A DNA stretch of 64,000 nucleotides from the NCBI GenBank assembly GCA_947462335.1, contig OX381710.1:65405303-65469302 (forward strand), in the 5' to 3' direction. The position numbers were made by a program, and so were the translations under genes. The DNA is from Harmothoe impar. Its lineage: Eukaryota > Annelida > Polychaeta > Phyllodocida > Polynoidae. This document shows positions 1 to 9,345 of this stretch, piece by piece. The first letter of the stretch is position 1; each line of letters opens with the position of its first letter. The notes under the pieces are model-generated. The model ran no database searches, had not been told where the DNA came from, and saw only the letters and a program-made list of their open reading frames with translations.

Positions 1-2
1 AG

Positions 3-3000
3 CTTTCCCCGGATCATCCATGTTTCGACCATTTGAAGAAACATGGCCTTGATCTGGCTGCTCCGAAGGATTTCAAACGCTTCACTGTAAACCCGTCTCC
101 GCTGGGGGGGAGGCGGTGGTATGTGTCTGTTACTGTGGCCGGTAGGGCGGGCGAATTTTTAGTAGATACGGGAGCCAGCCACTCCTTTATCTCCTCCAAA
201 TTCTATGCTCTTATGCCGGACAGTCGTGATAACTTCAAAACGAGGGTAAACGCCTGTTCGGCCGATGGGTCAAGTATGCAGACGTATGGGCGCGCGTTCA
301 TACCGGTCCGGATTGGAGGGAAGGAGTATGTGGCTTCTCCCACAATTGCGGATATTGCAGACGACGGTATACTGGGGTTGGATTTTTCGGCGTTGTATGA
401 CGCGGTCCTGAATCCTGGTACAGGGGTACTCCGAATAGAGCACCCGTACCGTGCGGTGGAGCAATGTGTGCTCCGACAAGTATCGACAGTGGCAACGGTG
501 GTCCAAACTGTTAAGATTCCTCCCGGACAGACGTGTGACGTGCTGGTCCGAAGCAAGGGGCTTAGGAGAGAGGAAGAAGCAGTTGTGGAACCGGATGTGG
601 CCATGTTGGGAAGCATTGGTCTGACGGGCATGGATACCCTGGTGGGGGATGGTGCTTGGACCGTAGTGCCGGTTTCCAACCCCGGGTTGGAACCACAGTA
701 TCTTAAGAAAGATACAGTGTTGGGGAAGGTGTTCACCAGTGAGGCCATAGTGTCCGCTGGACAGGTGAGCATGAAGGGTGACCCTTCTCCGACCCCGTTG
801 AGTGAGGGACTCGAGAAAATGATATCCGAAACGGATCTGACGGATCGGATGGATCTCGATTCTCTAAGGAGGCTGGTAGTGAAGTATCAGGATGCATGGC
901 AAGTGGAGGGGGAGCCGTTAGGCCGAACCGACAAAGTGTTGCATTCTATCAATACTGGAGATGCACAGCCTTTCAAAATGCCTTACCGACGTTTGCCGTT
1001 GGGTAAGAAAGCTGTTGTTGAAGAACAAGTGAAAACCATGCTGGAACAGAAGGTGATAGTGCCTAGCACTAGTCCCTGGTCCAGTCCGGTTCAGATGGTT
1101 ACTAAGAAGGATGGGTCTATCCGATTTTGTATCGATTATAGGCGCCTGAATGGGGTAACCAAGAAGAATGCATATCCTCTCCCCCGAATTGATGAGACTC
1201 TGGACTCGTTGGGTGGGAACCAATGGTTCTGCACCCTTGATCTGCAGTCCGGGTATTGGCAGATCGGGATGAAGGAGGAGGATAAAGAGAAAACGGCTTT
1301 TACGAGTCACATTGGACTGTATCAGTTTGAACTGATGCCTTTCGGGTTATGCAACGCCCCGGCCACATTCGAAGCTATGATGGAAACTCTGTTGAGTGAT
1401 CTACTGTGGCGCAAGTGCTTGGTATACTTGGATGATGTCATTGTTTTCGGCAAGACGTTTGAGGAGTGTGCGTTGAACCTCGGAGAGGTGTTGGAACGAA
1501 TTCGGTCCAATGGCTTGACATTAAAGCCAAAGAAGTGTGAACTTTTTCGGAAGTCCATGGTCTATTTGGGCCGGATCATCTCCACCGAGGGTGTGCAGGC
1601 TGATCCGACTAAACTGGAGACTGTGGAGACTTGGGAAGTTCCAAAAGGACCAAAGGATATCAGATCCTTTCTAGGGTTCTGTTCCTATTACAGGGACTTC
1701 ATCCCCGGATTCTCTAGGGTGTCTCAGCCACTACAACGGTTGAGCCATTGGACTCCGGGGAGGAAAAAGGAACCCTTCCCATGGGGGATGGAACAGAATG
1801 AAGCCTTCAAAGAGATTAAGGCGTTGTTCCGGACCACCCCAGTGCTGAGATACCCTACGGAGAAGGGGCATTTCATCCTTGACACTGATGCGAGCAATGA
1901 GAGCATCGGGGCCGCATTGTCCCAAATCCAGGACGGAGTAGAGGTCCCGTTGGCGTTCGCTAGTAACAGTATGAACAAGGCACAGAGAAATTATTGTACT
2001 ACCAAGCGAGAGTTGCTCGCAGTGGTGGTATACACGAAGAAGTTTCGGCACTTCTTATATGGAGGGAATTTCACACTTCGCACTGATCATTCGGCCCTCA
2101 GGTGGCTCCTTAACTTTAAGGATGCGGAGGGAATGATTGGTCGATGGTTGAACCACCTCAGCGAGTTCGGACTGGAGAACTCTCATATCCAGCACCGAGC
2201 GGGCACAAAGCATATTAATGCTGACTGCCTGAGTAGACGTCCGGTACGCCGTTGTGTGCGTCCGGAATGTGGGGATTGTGGTGCTCACAATGCTGTGGTA
2301 GCGAGTGTGCGTTTGCCTTATGATGGGTTGTTGCAAAACCTGTTGGATTGGTCCACCGACACTATAAGGACGTACCAGATGGCCGATCCTACCATAGCAC
2401 GACTGAGGGAGCTTGTCCCTACTGGGGTCTGTCCAGTGAGACCCGAAATATCGCTGGAAAACCGTGAAATGCGACGTTTCTTGGCACAGTTCCATGAACT
2501 GGAGGTCCGAGACTCGTTGTTGTGCAGGTGGAAGACTTGTCCAGGAAAGCGGAGGGTATTACAAATGGTAATCCCTGCTGCTATGAGGAAAGACATCCTG
2601 TACTACTGCCACGGCCATTCCACTAGTGGGCATTTCGGCAAGAAACGCTCTTTGGAACGGCTGAGTCGGAGGTATTACTGGCCCGGAATGTCTGGCGACC
2701 TTTTGAGGTGGATCGAGACATGTCCGGCATGTTGTTTAGGCAAACCTGGTCCTGGATTAGGAAAATTGCCACTGCAGCAGGAACTATTCGGGGTGAGATT
2801 TGCTCGAATAGCCGTGGATATTATCAGTGGAGTGAAACCCACTCCTAAGGGTAATACGTGTATGATGGTGGTCTCGGACTACTATACGAAATACACCCGA
2901 GTGTACCCACTAGAGGATCATACTGCTGCTACTTGTGCGGAAGCACTAGTAAAGGGGTGGATCCTCCATCTGGGGGCTCCCTTGATGTTACATAGCGATC

Positions 3001-3914
3001 AAGGGAGAGAATTTGAGTCCAAGCTTTGGGCAGCTATGTGTCATCAGTTGGCTATATGCAAAACTCGGACCAATCCGTACCGACCACAGTCCGACGGGCA
3101 GGTGGAACGGTTCAATCGGACCTTGATCCAGGTTTTGAAGCCGTTAGTGAACTCCCATATGGATGATTGGGATGATCAGTGCGAATTTGTGGTACATGCG
3201 TATAACAATACGGTCCACACTTCGACAAATTGCACACCAAACCTCTTGGTGTTCGGAGAGGACTTGATCATGCCGGCGGATTTAGTATTCGGGGTGGTAG
3301 GGATCAGTCCGGAAGCACCATGTACGGTGCTATTTGTAGAATCTCTACGAGAGAGGTTCAAATTTGCCTACGAAACAGTTAGGGCGCATTTGCTCAAAGC
3401 TGCGAATTGGCAGAAGGTAGGTTATGACACCGGATTGAAGTTGCGACGCTTCGTAGTAGGGGATAGAGTGATCCGCCTGCACGAACCGCTCTGCAACGTC
3501 AAGCTGGCAAATAACTGGGATGGACCACACACCGTGGTTAAATGTATCAGTCAGACGACTGTGTTGATCCAGTCCGAAGCAGGGCGCATCCGGACGAGCC
3601 ATGTGGCTCGGTTGCGTGCTTGGGCTGGAAGGGAGCTCACCCCGGAAACGGAGGTGGAAAAGGGAACTTCGGAGGCTAAATTTGTACCTTTGGAAGGGGT
3701 GTCAGCGGATACCCCTAAGAGAGTGGTACGAAAGAAGCCCCAGAAGACCGTGAAAAAGAAAGTCTCGGCAGGCGAAGGAAGAAGGGCACGGAAAACTAAA
3801 ATCAAGGCTGGAGTTTTAGTTAAGAACGAGAGTCCTTCGGCCAGGTTACGAGAGGTGAACGGGAAACCCGTTCGGCGAAGCCCAAGGCTGGTGGCCAGAG
3901 GGGCGGTAACCTAG
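3..3914 (+). CDS. pol: Ty3/gypsy Pol polyprotein (protease-RT-RNase H-integrase), 5' end outside window
   Basis: Retrotransposon polyprotein for proteolytic processing, reverse transcription and integration. The frame is open at the window's left edge, so the true start (and any Gag) lies upstream. Numbering from the codon at 33: aspartic protease DTGA at 45-48; reverse transcriptase with FCIDYRRLN and the catalytic YLDD at 465-468; RNase H beginning at DTDAS (617); integrase zinc-binding H862, H867, C897, C900 and catalytic D929, D989, E1025 (D-x59-D-x35-E). A GPH-type patch (WDGPH) follows the core, then a Lys/Arg-rich tail. There is no internal stop and all catalytic residues are present, so this copy could be functional or recently inserted. 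The clade cannot be named from sequence alone; no clear chromodomain is seen. Confidence 0.95.
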   Translation, partial: LSPDHPCFDHLKKHGLDLAAPKDFKRFTVNPSPLGGRRWYVSVTVAGRAGEFLVDTGASHSFISSKFYALMPDSRDNFKTRVNACSADGSSMQTYGRAFIPVRIGGKEYVASPTIADIADDGILGLDFSALYDAVLNPGTGVLRIEHPYRAVEQCVLRQVSTVATVVQTVKIPPGQTCDVLVRSKGLRREEEAVVEPDVAMLGSIGLTGMDTLVGDGAWTVVPVSNPGLEPQYLKKDTVLGKVFTSEAIVSAGQVSMKGDPSPTPLSEGLEKMISETDLTDRMDLDSLRRLVVKYQDAWQVEGEPLGRTDKVLHSINTGDAQPFKMPYRRLPLGKKAVVEEQVKTMLEQKVIVPSTSPWSSPVQMVTKKDGSIRFCIDYRRLNGVTKKNAYPLPRIDETLDSLGGNQWFCTLDLQSGYWQIGMKEEDKEKTAFTSHIGLYQFELMPFGLCNAPATFEAMMETLLSDLLWRKCLVYLDDVIVFGKTFEECALNLGEVLERIRSNGLTLKPKKCELFRKSMVYLGRIISTEGVQADPTKLETVETWEVPKGPKDIRSFLGFCSYYRDFIPGFSRVSQPLQRLSHWTPGRKKEPFPWGMEQNEAFKEIKALFRTTPVLRYPTEKGHFILDTDASNESIGAALSQIQDGVEVPLAFASNSMNKAQRNYCTTKRELLAVVVYTKKFRHFLYGGNFTLRTDHSALRWLLNFKDAEGMIGRWLNHLSEFGLENSHIQHRAGTKHINADCLSRRPVRRCVRPECGDCGAHNAVVASVRLPYDGLLQNLLDWSTDTIRTYQMADPTIARLRELVPTGVCPVRPEISLENREMRRFLAQFHELEVRDSLLCRWKTCPGKRRVLQMVIPAAMRKDILYYCHGHSTSGHFGKKRSLERLSRRYYWPGMSGDLLRWIETCPACCLGKPGPGLGKLPLQQELFGVRFARIAVDIISGVKPTPKGNTCMMVVSDYYTKYTRVYPLEDHTAATCAEALVKGWILHLGAPLMLHSDQGREFESKLWAAMCHQLAICKTRTNPYRPQSDGQVERFNRTLIQVLKPLVNSHMDDWDDQCEFVVHAYNNTVHTSTNCTPNLLVFGEDLIMPADLVFGVVGISPEAPCTVLFVESLRERFKFAYETVRAHLLKAANWQKVGYDTGLKLRRFVVGDRVIRLHEPLCNVKLANNWDGPHTVVKCISQTTVLIQSEAGRIRTSHVARLRAWAGRELTPETEVEKGTSEAKFVPLEGVSADTPKRVVRKKPQKTVKKKVSAGEGRRARKTKIKAGVLVKNESPSARLREVNGKPVRRSPRLVARGAVT

Positions 3915-4497
3915 CTTGTTTACACAACGAGTGTGGTGTCCTGTGTTGTTTTATATGTTATATGTGTGCTACCAACAGGGGCGCTCAGAGTCAAATAGAA
4001 AAGAATGTTGGAGTGCTCCCGAGGGTGGTGGACGGATAATCCGGTGGGGTAATCTTCGATTTCCCATATTAATCCACTAATACTCCTGACGAACTCTTTA
4101 TTCGAAGTACATTTTGACTTTTGCGAGCCGCCTACGTGGCAGTGTGATCCCCCGAGCCCGAGCTGCGGGCGGGAAAGGTCGTGACCTGATTAAGCGATAA
4201 TTGGGTCACACCGGGTAACGGGATCGCGTCCAATCACGCGAGACGCTGCGCATGCGCTTTGTTTTAAAAACAAAAGCGAGGGAACCGCCATATTGATTTT
4301 GGGGCTCTCCCGGATCAATCGTGCGTGTGTCGGCAGCGGAGAAGTCGGTGTTTTTGGGCAACTAGAGGAGTAAGAAAGGCATACAAAGAGTAGGAACTGT
4401 GAGTACTCTTTGCTGGTCAGTCTAAGACAAAGAGGGAGACGGGGAACTAAGTGTTTCCCCGTCAAACTCCCGTCGTAAGACACTTGAAGAAGTGAGG
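3915..4497 (+). other. Spacer between pol and third ORF (probable 5' leader of ORF3)
   Basis: 583 bp with no coding frame of note. There is no AATAAA and no resemblance to the proposed 3' LTR, so it is not read as an LTR. Its last 270 bp contain a cluster of promoter-type sites (separate entry), followed by a leader to the ATG at 4498. A near-palindrome lies at 4256-4277 (GCTTTGTTTT / AAAACAAAAGC). Confidence 0.6.
4230..4294 (+). promoter_or_regulatory. Candidate TATA-less internal promoter: CCAAT, NRF-1-like and YY1-like sites
   Basis: Seen directly: CCAAT at 4230-4234, TGCGCATGCGC at 4247-4257 (matches the NRF-1 palindrome) and CCGCCATATT at 4285-4294 (matches the YY1 consensus read on the other strand). 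The three sites lie within 65 bp, about 200 bp upstream of the third ORF's ATG. This combination is typical of metazoan housekeeping promoters. That it drives the third ORF is inference. Confidence 0.45.
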
Positions 4498-7380
4498 ATG
4501 GCCGAGCAACAGCTCCGCCAGTCCGAACTCTCCGGTCACTCCGAGGTGGCGTCCGCCACCGAGGAGCACATGGATGCTCAGAGCCCCAGTGGTGATGAGC
4601 TTAGCCAGACTCTGTCGGAACTACGTGTGGATCCGATCGTGTCACCGATTCGGAAGTCTCCGTCACCCGAGGGCAGCGAGGACTCCGGAATGTTGCGAGG
4701 GATCGCCTACAGTGCAGTAGAGTCGAACCCCTCCGAGTCGACTGGACATCTCTCTCGGATGTGCAGTCTGAGCATTTCGCCCAGCCTCAAGAAGACAGTT
4801 ACAAGGAAACTGTCTATGGGAGGCGACAGCGACTCCGACACTTCACGTCCGAGGACGCGCGGTGGTAAGGGTGCTACCCGAGATCGGTCCCGGTCGGCCG
4901 ATGGTAAGGTTAGTACCAAGGCTCTTAAACACGTAGGTGTTGGAAAGAAGCCTCAGGGAAAGGACGAGCCTAAAAAGCCCGATCCGAAGAAGCCTAGTAC
5001 CCAGGGTACTAAGAAAGCGGATCCGAAGGTTGCCACTGCCACGGTAACCAAGGATCCGAAGACGGTCACTCCCAAGGCTCCGACTCCAAAGGTGCCAAAG
5101 GATCAAAAGAAAACTGATCCGAAGCCAGCGGCTAAGGACCAGAAGAAGAAGGGACAGACGTCCGGCAGCACTCAGGCTGTCAAGACTCCGGGCCCTACCA
5201 AGTCAAACATCCCGATCCCTAGCAAGGAAAAGGATGCCAGTAAAGCAGCTGGAACGTCAGCTGCTCCGACGTCAGCCGTGGATGTGTTGTCCTTCTCGCG
5301 AGAGTTGGACAACAGCTCTGCAGTGGCCGCTACGGCCGCAGCCATGGCTGGTACGTCCGGGCACGGGGGAGCTCGTCCGAAAACGAAAACTCACCCAACT
5401 GAAACTAGGACCGAGGAGACTATGGATACGTCATCCGCAGCTCATACGGTCAAAGTTGTGCAGGAGGTGCTGTCCGGCATCACCTTCCAGCTACCGGCTC
5501 CAGTGGAGCCAAGAAGAGAAGTACCCGTTCGGGTGGAGAGGCCTCCTGCAGGAGCAACCCCCGTCCAAGTGGAGACTCCTCACCAGCCTGCCGAGCCCCG
5601 TCTGGAGCCATCCAATATGGATACTTCGGATGAGGCCGGTAAACTGGACCAAGCTGCAGGCGGTGGTTCAGGTGGATCGGGGGTACCGATAATCCCTCCA
5701 GTCCAACATGAAGTATGGGATAAGGAGGACGCCGACGTCCCGTCCCTGCTACGAGGAGCCATCATCACACAGATGAGCAAGGAGGAGATCAGGTCGTTTG
5801 ACTTGGTCCAGATGAGAACCTTCCGGGGCCTGGACATTCTGTCCGACCGGTTTCCGACTTGGTTCCCGGCCTACGTGACGGCTGCAATGCAAGGCCTCAG
5901 TGAATCGGCGGCTACAGCTCGCTTGGTTGCTGAGTCAGAAGGACGCCCCGAACTTATCGCGGCCCTTGAATACGAAATGCTACTCGCAGACGAATTCAAG
6001 GTCGTGCATAATAGAAGGGAGAAAAGGCGACAGCTGACGCCGGCCATGAGGCTGGCCCGGAACATGGAGAAAAAGACTAACGAGTCTATTCTTAATGATA
6101 CTCTGGAGGAAGAGATTGTCCAACAGAGCACAGCTGCGACTAGGTCTGCTGACACTGGTCGGATGGAGAAGGCCAGTCGTAGGCATCAATACCTACGGGA
6201 GACTATCCGGTTGACATCTCTGAATGCGGGTCAGTCCCCTGAGGAGGTAGATGAAGTTCTGAAGGGATTGGACAAGAACACAATCCCGGACAACGAACTA
6301 CAGGAATTGGTCCGGACTGCACTCCGAGCCAATGCCGCTGGTGGGTTTCAGTTCTTTAAACCCATGTGTGTAAATGACTGTGTTAAAGATAAGCGGTCAT
6401 CCAAGGTTCCGGAGGAAGTGGGTCCTGACGGTCTCTCGGACGACGAAGAATGGATCAAACATGATCCTCTAGACAAGTCGGTACAGCTGTACCACTACGA
6501 ATTGCTGGAGAAGGTCCGAACTGGTAGCACCAAATACCATTCGCTCCTTCAAAAGACGAAGTTGGCATGGGCAATGTCTAGATGGCATTCATTTAGTAAG
6601 TGCCCATTCAAAGCTTGTCGAGACATCGATGAGACCCTGGAGAAACCCCGAACTTGGCCTACCAAGGTTCGGTATGCAAGGCATGTTACCCGCCATCACT
6701 TACGTCATTTCATGCGATATGACTGCCTGAGTGTGGGTTCGAAGCAGAGCAAGGGTTGTCCGAATGGTGGTCTGTTCTACACCAGAGCAGACATCATTCG
6801 ACACCTTGCCAAGTTCCATAGCTTGGCTCTGGAGACTGCAGCGGAACGCATTCAGACCGCTCACGCAGAAGTCTACTCCCATTTTGGGACCCTAGTAGAC
6901 AAGAGTGACAATCTCGAGGTGGATTTTGGCTCCAACGAGAAAGGGAAGGTGCGGGTCTTCTACATGGTGAACCCGGATCGCACGTATCTCCATATCCCTG
7001 AGGGCGAACTCTACGACGAGTTCGAAGAGTACCAGCAGCGTACCAGTACACGGAAGCGGCGAGCTCCGAAACGATCCGATGGGTCCTCGGAGCCCACCGA
7101 CCCGAAGAAACAGAAAACGGATGAAAGGCAATCCGTTATGGAGAAGGCAGATCCGGGGTACAAAGGACCGGCATTTACCTCTCGCACGACCGACTGGAAG
7201 TCGGGTCCCCAGGACAGGCCACCTCGGCCTAGTCTGGAGGATCCGAACTCCAGTACGGGGGGATCGTTCGCTGACGAATTCCCCAATCTGGATTTGGTTC
7301 CGGGAGGGGTTTGGTTCCGGGAGGGAATTGGTCCGGACTGCACTCCGAGCCAATGCCGCTGGTGGGTTTCAGTTCTTTAA
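4498..7380 (+). CDS. Retrotransposon third ORF (env position), non-envelope nucleic-acid-binding-like protein; 3' end shifted by duplication
   Basis: Starts at ATG 4498 in good context; the upstream in-frame GTG at 4492 is unlikely to be used. No homology recognised. Residues 1-120 are Ser/Glu-rich; about 120-260 is a Lys/Pro low-complexity block with repeated DPKK/PK motifs; 260-420 is Pro/Ala-rich. The centre is helical with charged residues. From about residue 700 come Cys/His clusters (CPFKAC, then HVTRHHLRH, CLSVG and HLAKFH) resembling two irregular C2H2 fingers. There is no signal peptide or membrane segment, so it is not an envelope protein. At 7310 the frame runs through a tandem-duplication junction and ends after a short aberrant tail at 7380. 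The intact form would continue into the frame ending at 8926. A divergent Gag is an alternative reading. Confidence 0.75.
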   Translation: MAEQQLRQSELSGHSEVASATEEHMDAQSPSGDELSQTLSELRVDPIVSPIRKSPSPEGSEDSGMLRGIAYSAVESNPSESTGHLSRMCSLSISPSLKKTVTRKLSMGGDSDSDTSRPRTRGGKGATRDRSRSADGKVSTKALKHVGVGKKPQGKDEPKKPDPKKPSTQGTKKADPKVATATVTKDPKTVTPKAPTPKVPKDQKKTDPKPAAKDQKKKGQTSGSTQAVKTPGPTKSNIPIPSKEKDASKAAGTSAAPTSAVDVLSFSRELDNSSAVAATAAAMAGTSGHGGARPKTKTHPTETRTEETMDTSSAAHTVKVVQEVLSGITFQLPAPVEPRREVPVRVERPPAGATPVQVETPHQPAEPRLEPSNMDTSDEAGKLDQAAGGGSGGSGVPIIPPVQHEVWDKEDADVPSLLRGAIITQMSKEEIRSFDLVQMRTFRGLDILSDRFPTWFPAYVTAAMQGLSESAATARLVAESEGRPELIAALEYEMLLADEFKVVHNRREKRRQLTPAMRLARNMEKKTNESILNDTLEEEIVQQSTAATRSADTGRMEKASRRHQYLRETIRLTSLNAGQSPEEVDEVLKGLDKNTIPDNELQELVRTALRANAAGGFQFFKPMCVNDCVKDKRSSKVPEEVGPDGLSDDEEWIKHDPLDKSVQLYHYELLEKVRTGSTKYHSLLQKTKLAWAMSRWHSFSKCPFKACRDIDETLEKPRTWPTKVRYARHVTRHHLRHFMRYDCLSVGSKQSKGCPNGGLFYTRADIIRHLAKFHSLALETAAERIQTAHAEVYSHFGTLVDKSDNLEVDFGSNEKGKVRVFYMVNPDRTYLHIPEGELYDEFEEYQQRTSTRKRRAPKRSDGSSEPTDPKKQKTDERQSVMEKADPGYKGPAFTSRTTDWKSGPQDRPPRPSLEDPNSSTGGSFADEFPNLDLVPGGVWFREGIGPDCTPSQCRWWVSVL

Positions 7381-8330
7381 ACCCATGTGTGTAAATGACT
7401 GTGTTAAAGATAAGCGGTCATCCAAGGTTCCGGAGGAAGTGGGTCCTGACGGTCTCTCGGACGACGAAGAATGGATCAAACATGATCCTCTAGACAAGTC
7501 GGTACAGCTGTACCACTACGAATTGCTGGAGAAGGTCCGAACTGGTAGCACCAAATACCATTCGCTCCTTCAAAAGACGAAGTTGGCATGGGCAATGTCT
7601 AGATGGCATTCATTTAGTAAGTGCCCATTCAAAGCTTGTCGAGACATCGATGAGACCCTGGAGAAACCCCGAACTTGGCCTACCAAGGTTCGGTATGCAA
7701 GGCATGTTACCCGCCATCACTTACGTCATTTCATGCGATATGACTGCCTGAGTGTGGGTTCGAAGCAGAGCAAGGGTTGTCCGAATGGTGGTCTGTTCTA
7801 CACCAGAGCAGACATCATTCGACACCTTGCCAAGTTCCATAGCTTGGCTCTGGAGACTGCAGCGGAACGCATTCAGACCGCTCACGCAGAAGTCTACTCC
7901 CATTTTGGGACCCTAGTAGACAAGAGTGACAATCTCGAGGTGGATTTTGGCTCCAACGAGAAAGGGAAGGTGCGGGTCTTCTACATGGTGAACCCGGATC
8001 GCACGTATCTCCATATCCCTGAGGGCGAACTCTACGACGAGTTCGAAGAGTACCAGCAGCGTACCAGTACACGGAAGCGGCGAGCTCCGAAACGATCCGA
8101 TGGGTCCTCGGAGCCCACCGACCCGAAGAAACAGAAAACGGATGAAAGGCAATCCGTTATGGAGAAGGCAGATCCGGGGTACAAAGGACCGGCATTTACC
8201 TCTCGCACGACCGACTGGAAGTCGGGTCCCCAGGACAGGCCACCTCGGCCTAGTCTGGAGGATCCGAACTCCAGTACGGGGGGATCGTTCGCTGACGAAT
8301 TCCCCAATCTGGATTTGGTTCCGGGAGGGG
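6303..8330 (+). repeat. Exact tandem duplication, 1007-bp copies with 14-bp junction filler
   Basis: Bases 6303-7309 recur at 7324-8330. Every stretch I compared by eye is identical. Between the copies is a 14-bp filler (7310-7323) that itself repeats the sequence just before it (TTTGGTTCCGGGAG), the signature of template slippage at a repair junction. The period of 1021 bp breaks the reading frame. Confidence 0.92.
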
Positions 8331-8926
8331 AGTCACAGACTCTCACCCAGACCGGGAAGGACAAGGCTTCGGTGAAGCAAAAGCCGAAGCCAAAACAGAC
8401 TCCGGATCCCCCACAGGAGACTCCGGAGGAGGGGCACTTAGTCTTGCGACTAAGGGGCCCTCCCCCGTTTCCTCCCGCTGACTTCAAGTCCTACGAAGCC
8501 GGACAGGAGGCCTTCGACCGGTGGCAGGATAACTTCCACCGATTGCTTACTGGCTTAAGTCAGGAGGTGGCGATGTTGTCCCTGGACACGGTGCATCATC
8601 TCCACCGGAGTGAAGTCGCTACTCAAAAAGCAGCGGCCCTGGAGTCGGTTCAGGAGGAGCGTGAAAATGCTCGGACTGAGCGAGTTGCTGCTAAATCCGA
8701 AAGGAAAAAGCAGAAGCTGGCAGTCAAGAACGCCGAGGAAAAACTGGACCACGAACGTCGGAGGTTCAGAGACTGTTTCGCGCACGAGATGCACGAATGG
8801 GATGGGACTCGGGCTCAAATCGAGCTCTGGCTCCAGGAGCTGACTCTGGCGGAAGCTGAGTCAGACTCTGAGGATGAGGAGGCTGCGGCCAAGTCGAGCC
8901 CTAAAGACGACTCGGAATCCGGATAG
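7324..8926 (+). pseudogene. Displaced C-terminal part of the third ORF (second copy of the duplication plus coiled-coil tail)
   Basis: This frame repeats the Cys/His-rich region and then continues into the unique C-terminus: a Lys/Pro linker, a hydrophobic patch (LVLRLRGPPPFPP), and a long charged helix with heptad character (about 8560-8830), ending in an acidic Asp/Glu/Ser tail and stop TAG at 8924-8926. It is one frame off the upstream part because the repeat period, 1021 bp, is not a multiple of three. It has no ATG of its own at the true domain start, so it is probably not expressed as is. Without the duplication the two parts would give one protein of about 1,140 residues. Confidence 0.7.
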
Positions 8927-9345
8927 GATTATCCTATCTTAGGATCCGATCCAGGAGAAGGGGGGGTATTTTAAGGATACCACCCCTACAGGCTAAAAAC
9001 ACCCTGCTATAGGGTGTACAAGTATCCGGACGAAAAGAAGCGGCAGGCTGGCTACGCAAGGAGGCAGTCTGCCAGGCAGAACGGACGGAGGAGGACGAGG
9101 AGATCCGGAGAGAGATCAAAGCTCGGGACAGGAGTACGCTACCACCATGGATCCGATACGAGATGTTTTTTTTATATAAACTATATATATCAGGACCGAG
9201 TGCTCCTAATTATAAGTCCGAAGATCGCCTGGAGGCAGGACTTGGAATTTTTTTATACTACTATAAGCTCCCGAGCATGAGCTATGAACTTTCTCGTTCC
9301 GGTGAGTAGGAGCTGAATGAAGTAGGTTCTGAAAGCCGGGCGGAA
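8927..9345 (+). other. Retrotransposon 3' untranslated region between ORF3 and LTR
   Basis: No gene. A hairpin with perfect 8-bp arms (8922-8929 and 8931-8938) straddles the ORF3 stop codon. A 14-base purine run lies at 8953-8966. The remainder contains T-rich runs and no further repeats that I can see. Confidence 0.5.
8953..8966 (+). other. Purine-rich tract, possible polypurine tract
   Basis: AGGAGAAGGGGGG is an uninterrupted purine run of the kind that primes plus-strand DNA in LTR elements. It sits about 380 bp upstream of the best LTR start; a less pure tract (GAAAGCCGGGCGGAA) lies directly against 9346. Either could serve, and if this one does, the LTR would begin near 8967. Confidence 0.35.

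Noticed and set aside
33..33. TTG at 33 as the pol start
   Set aside because: The frame is open to the window edge and TTG is not a normal metazoan start; pol is simply partial.
3915..4497. Possible LTR between pol and the third ORF
   Set aside because: No AATAAA, no TG...CA ends and no similarity to the proposed 3' LTR.
7079..7323. Start of the frame ending at 8926 at position 7079
   Set aside because: This part is an out-of-frame reading of the first duplicate; the real coding frame begins in the second duplicate at about 7324.
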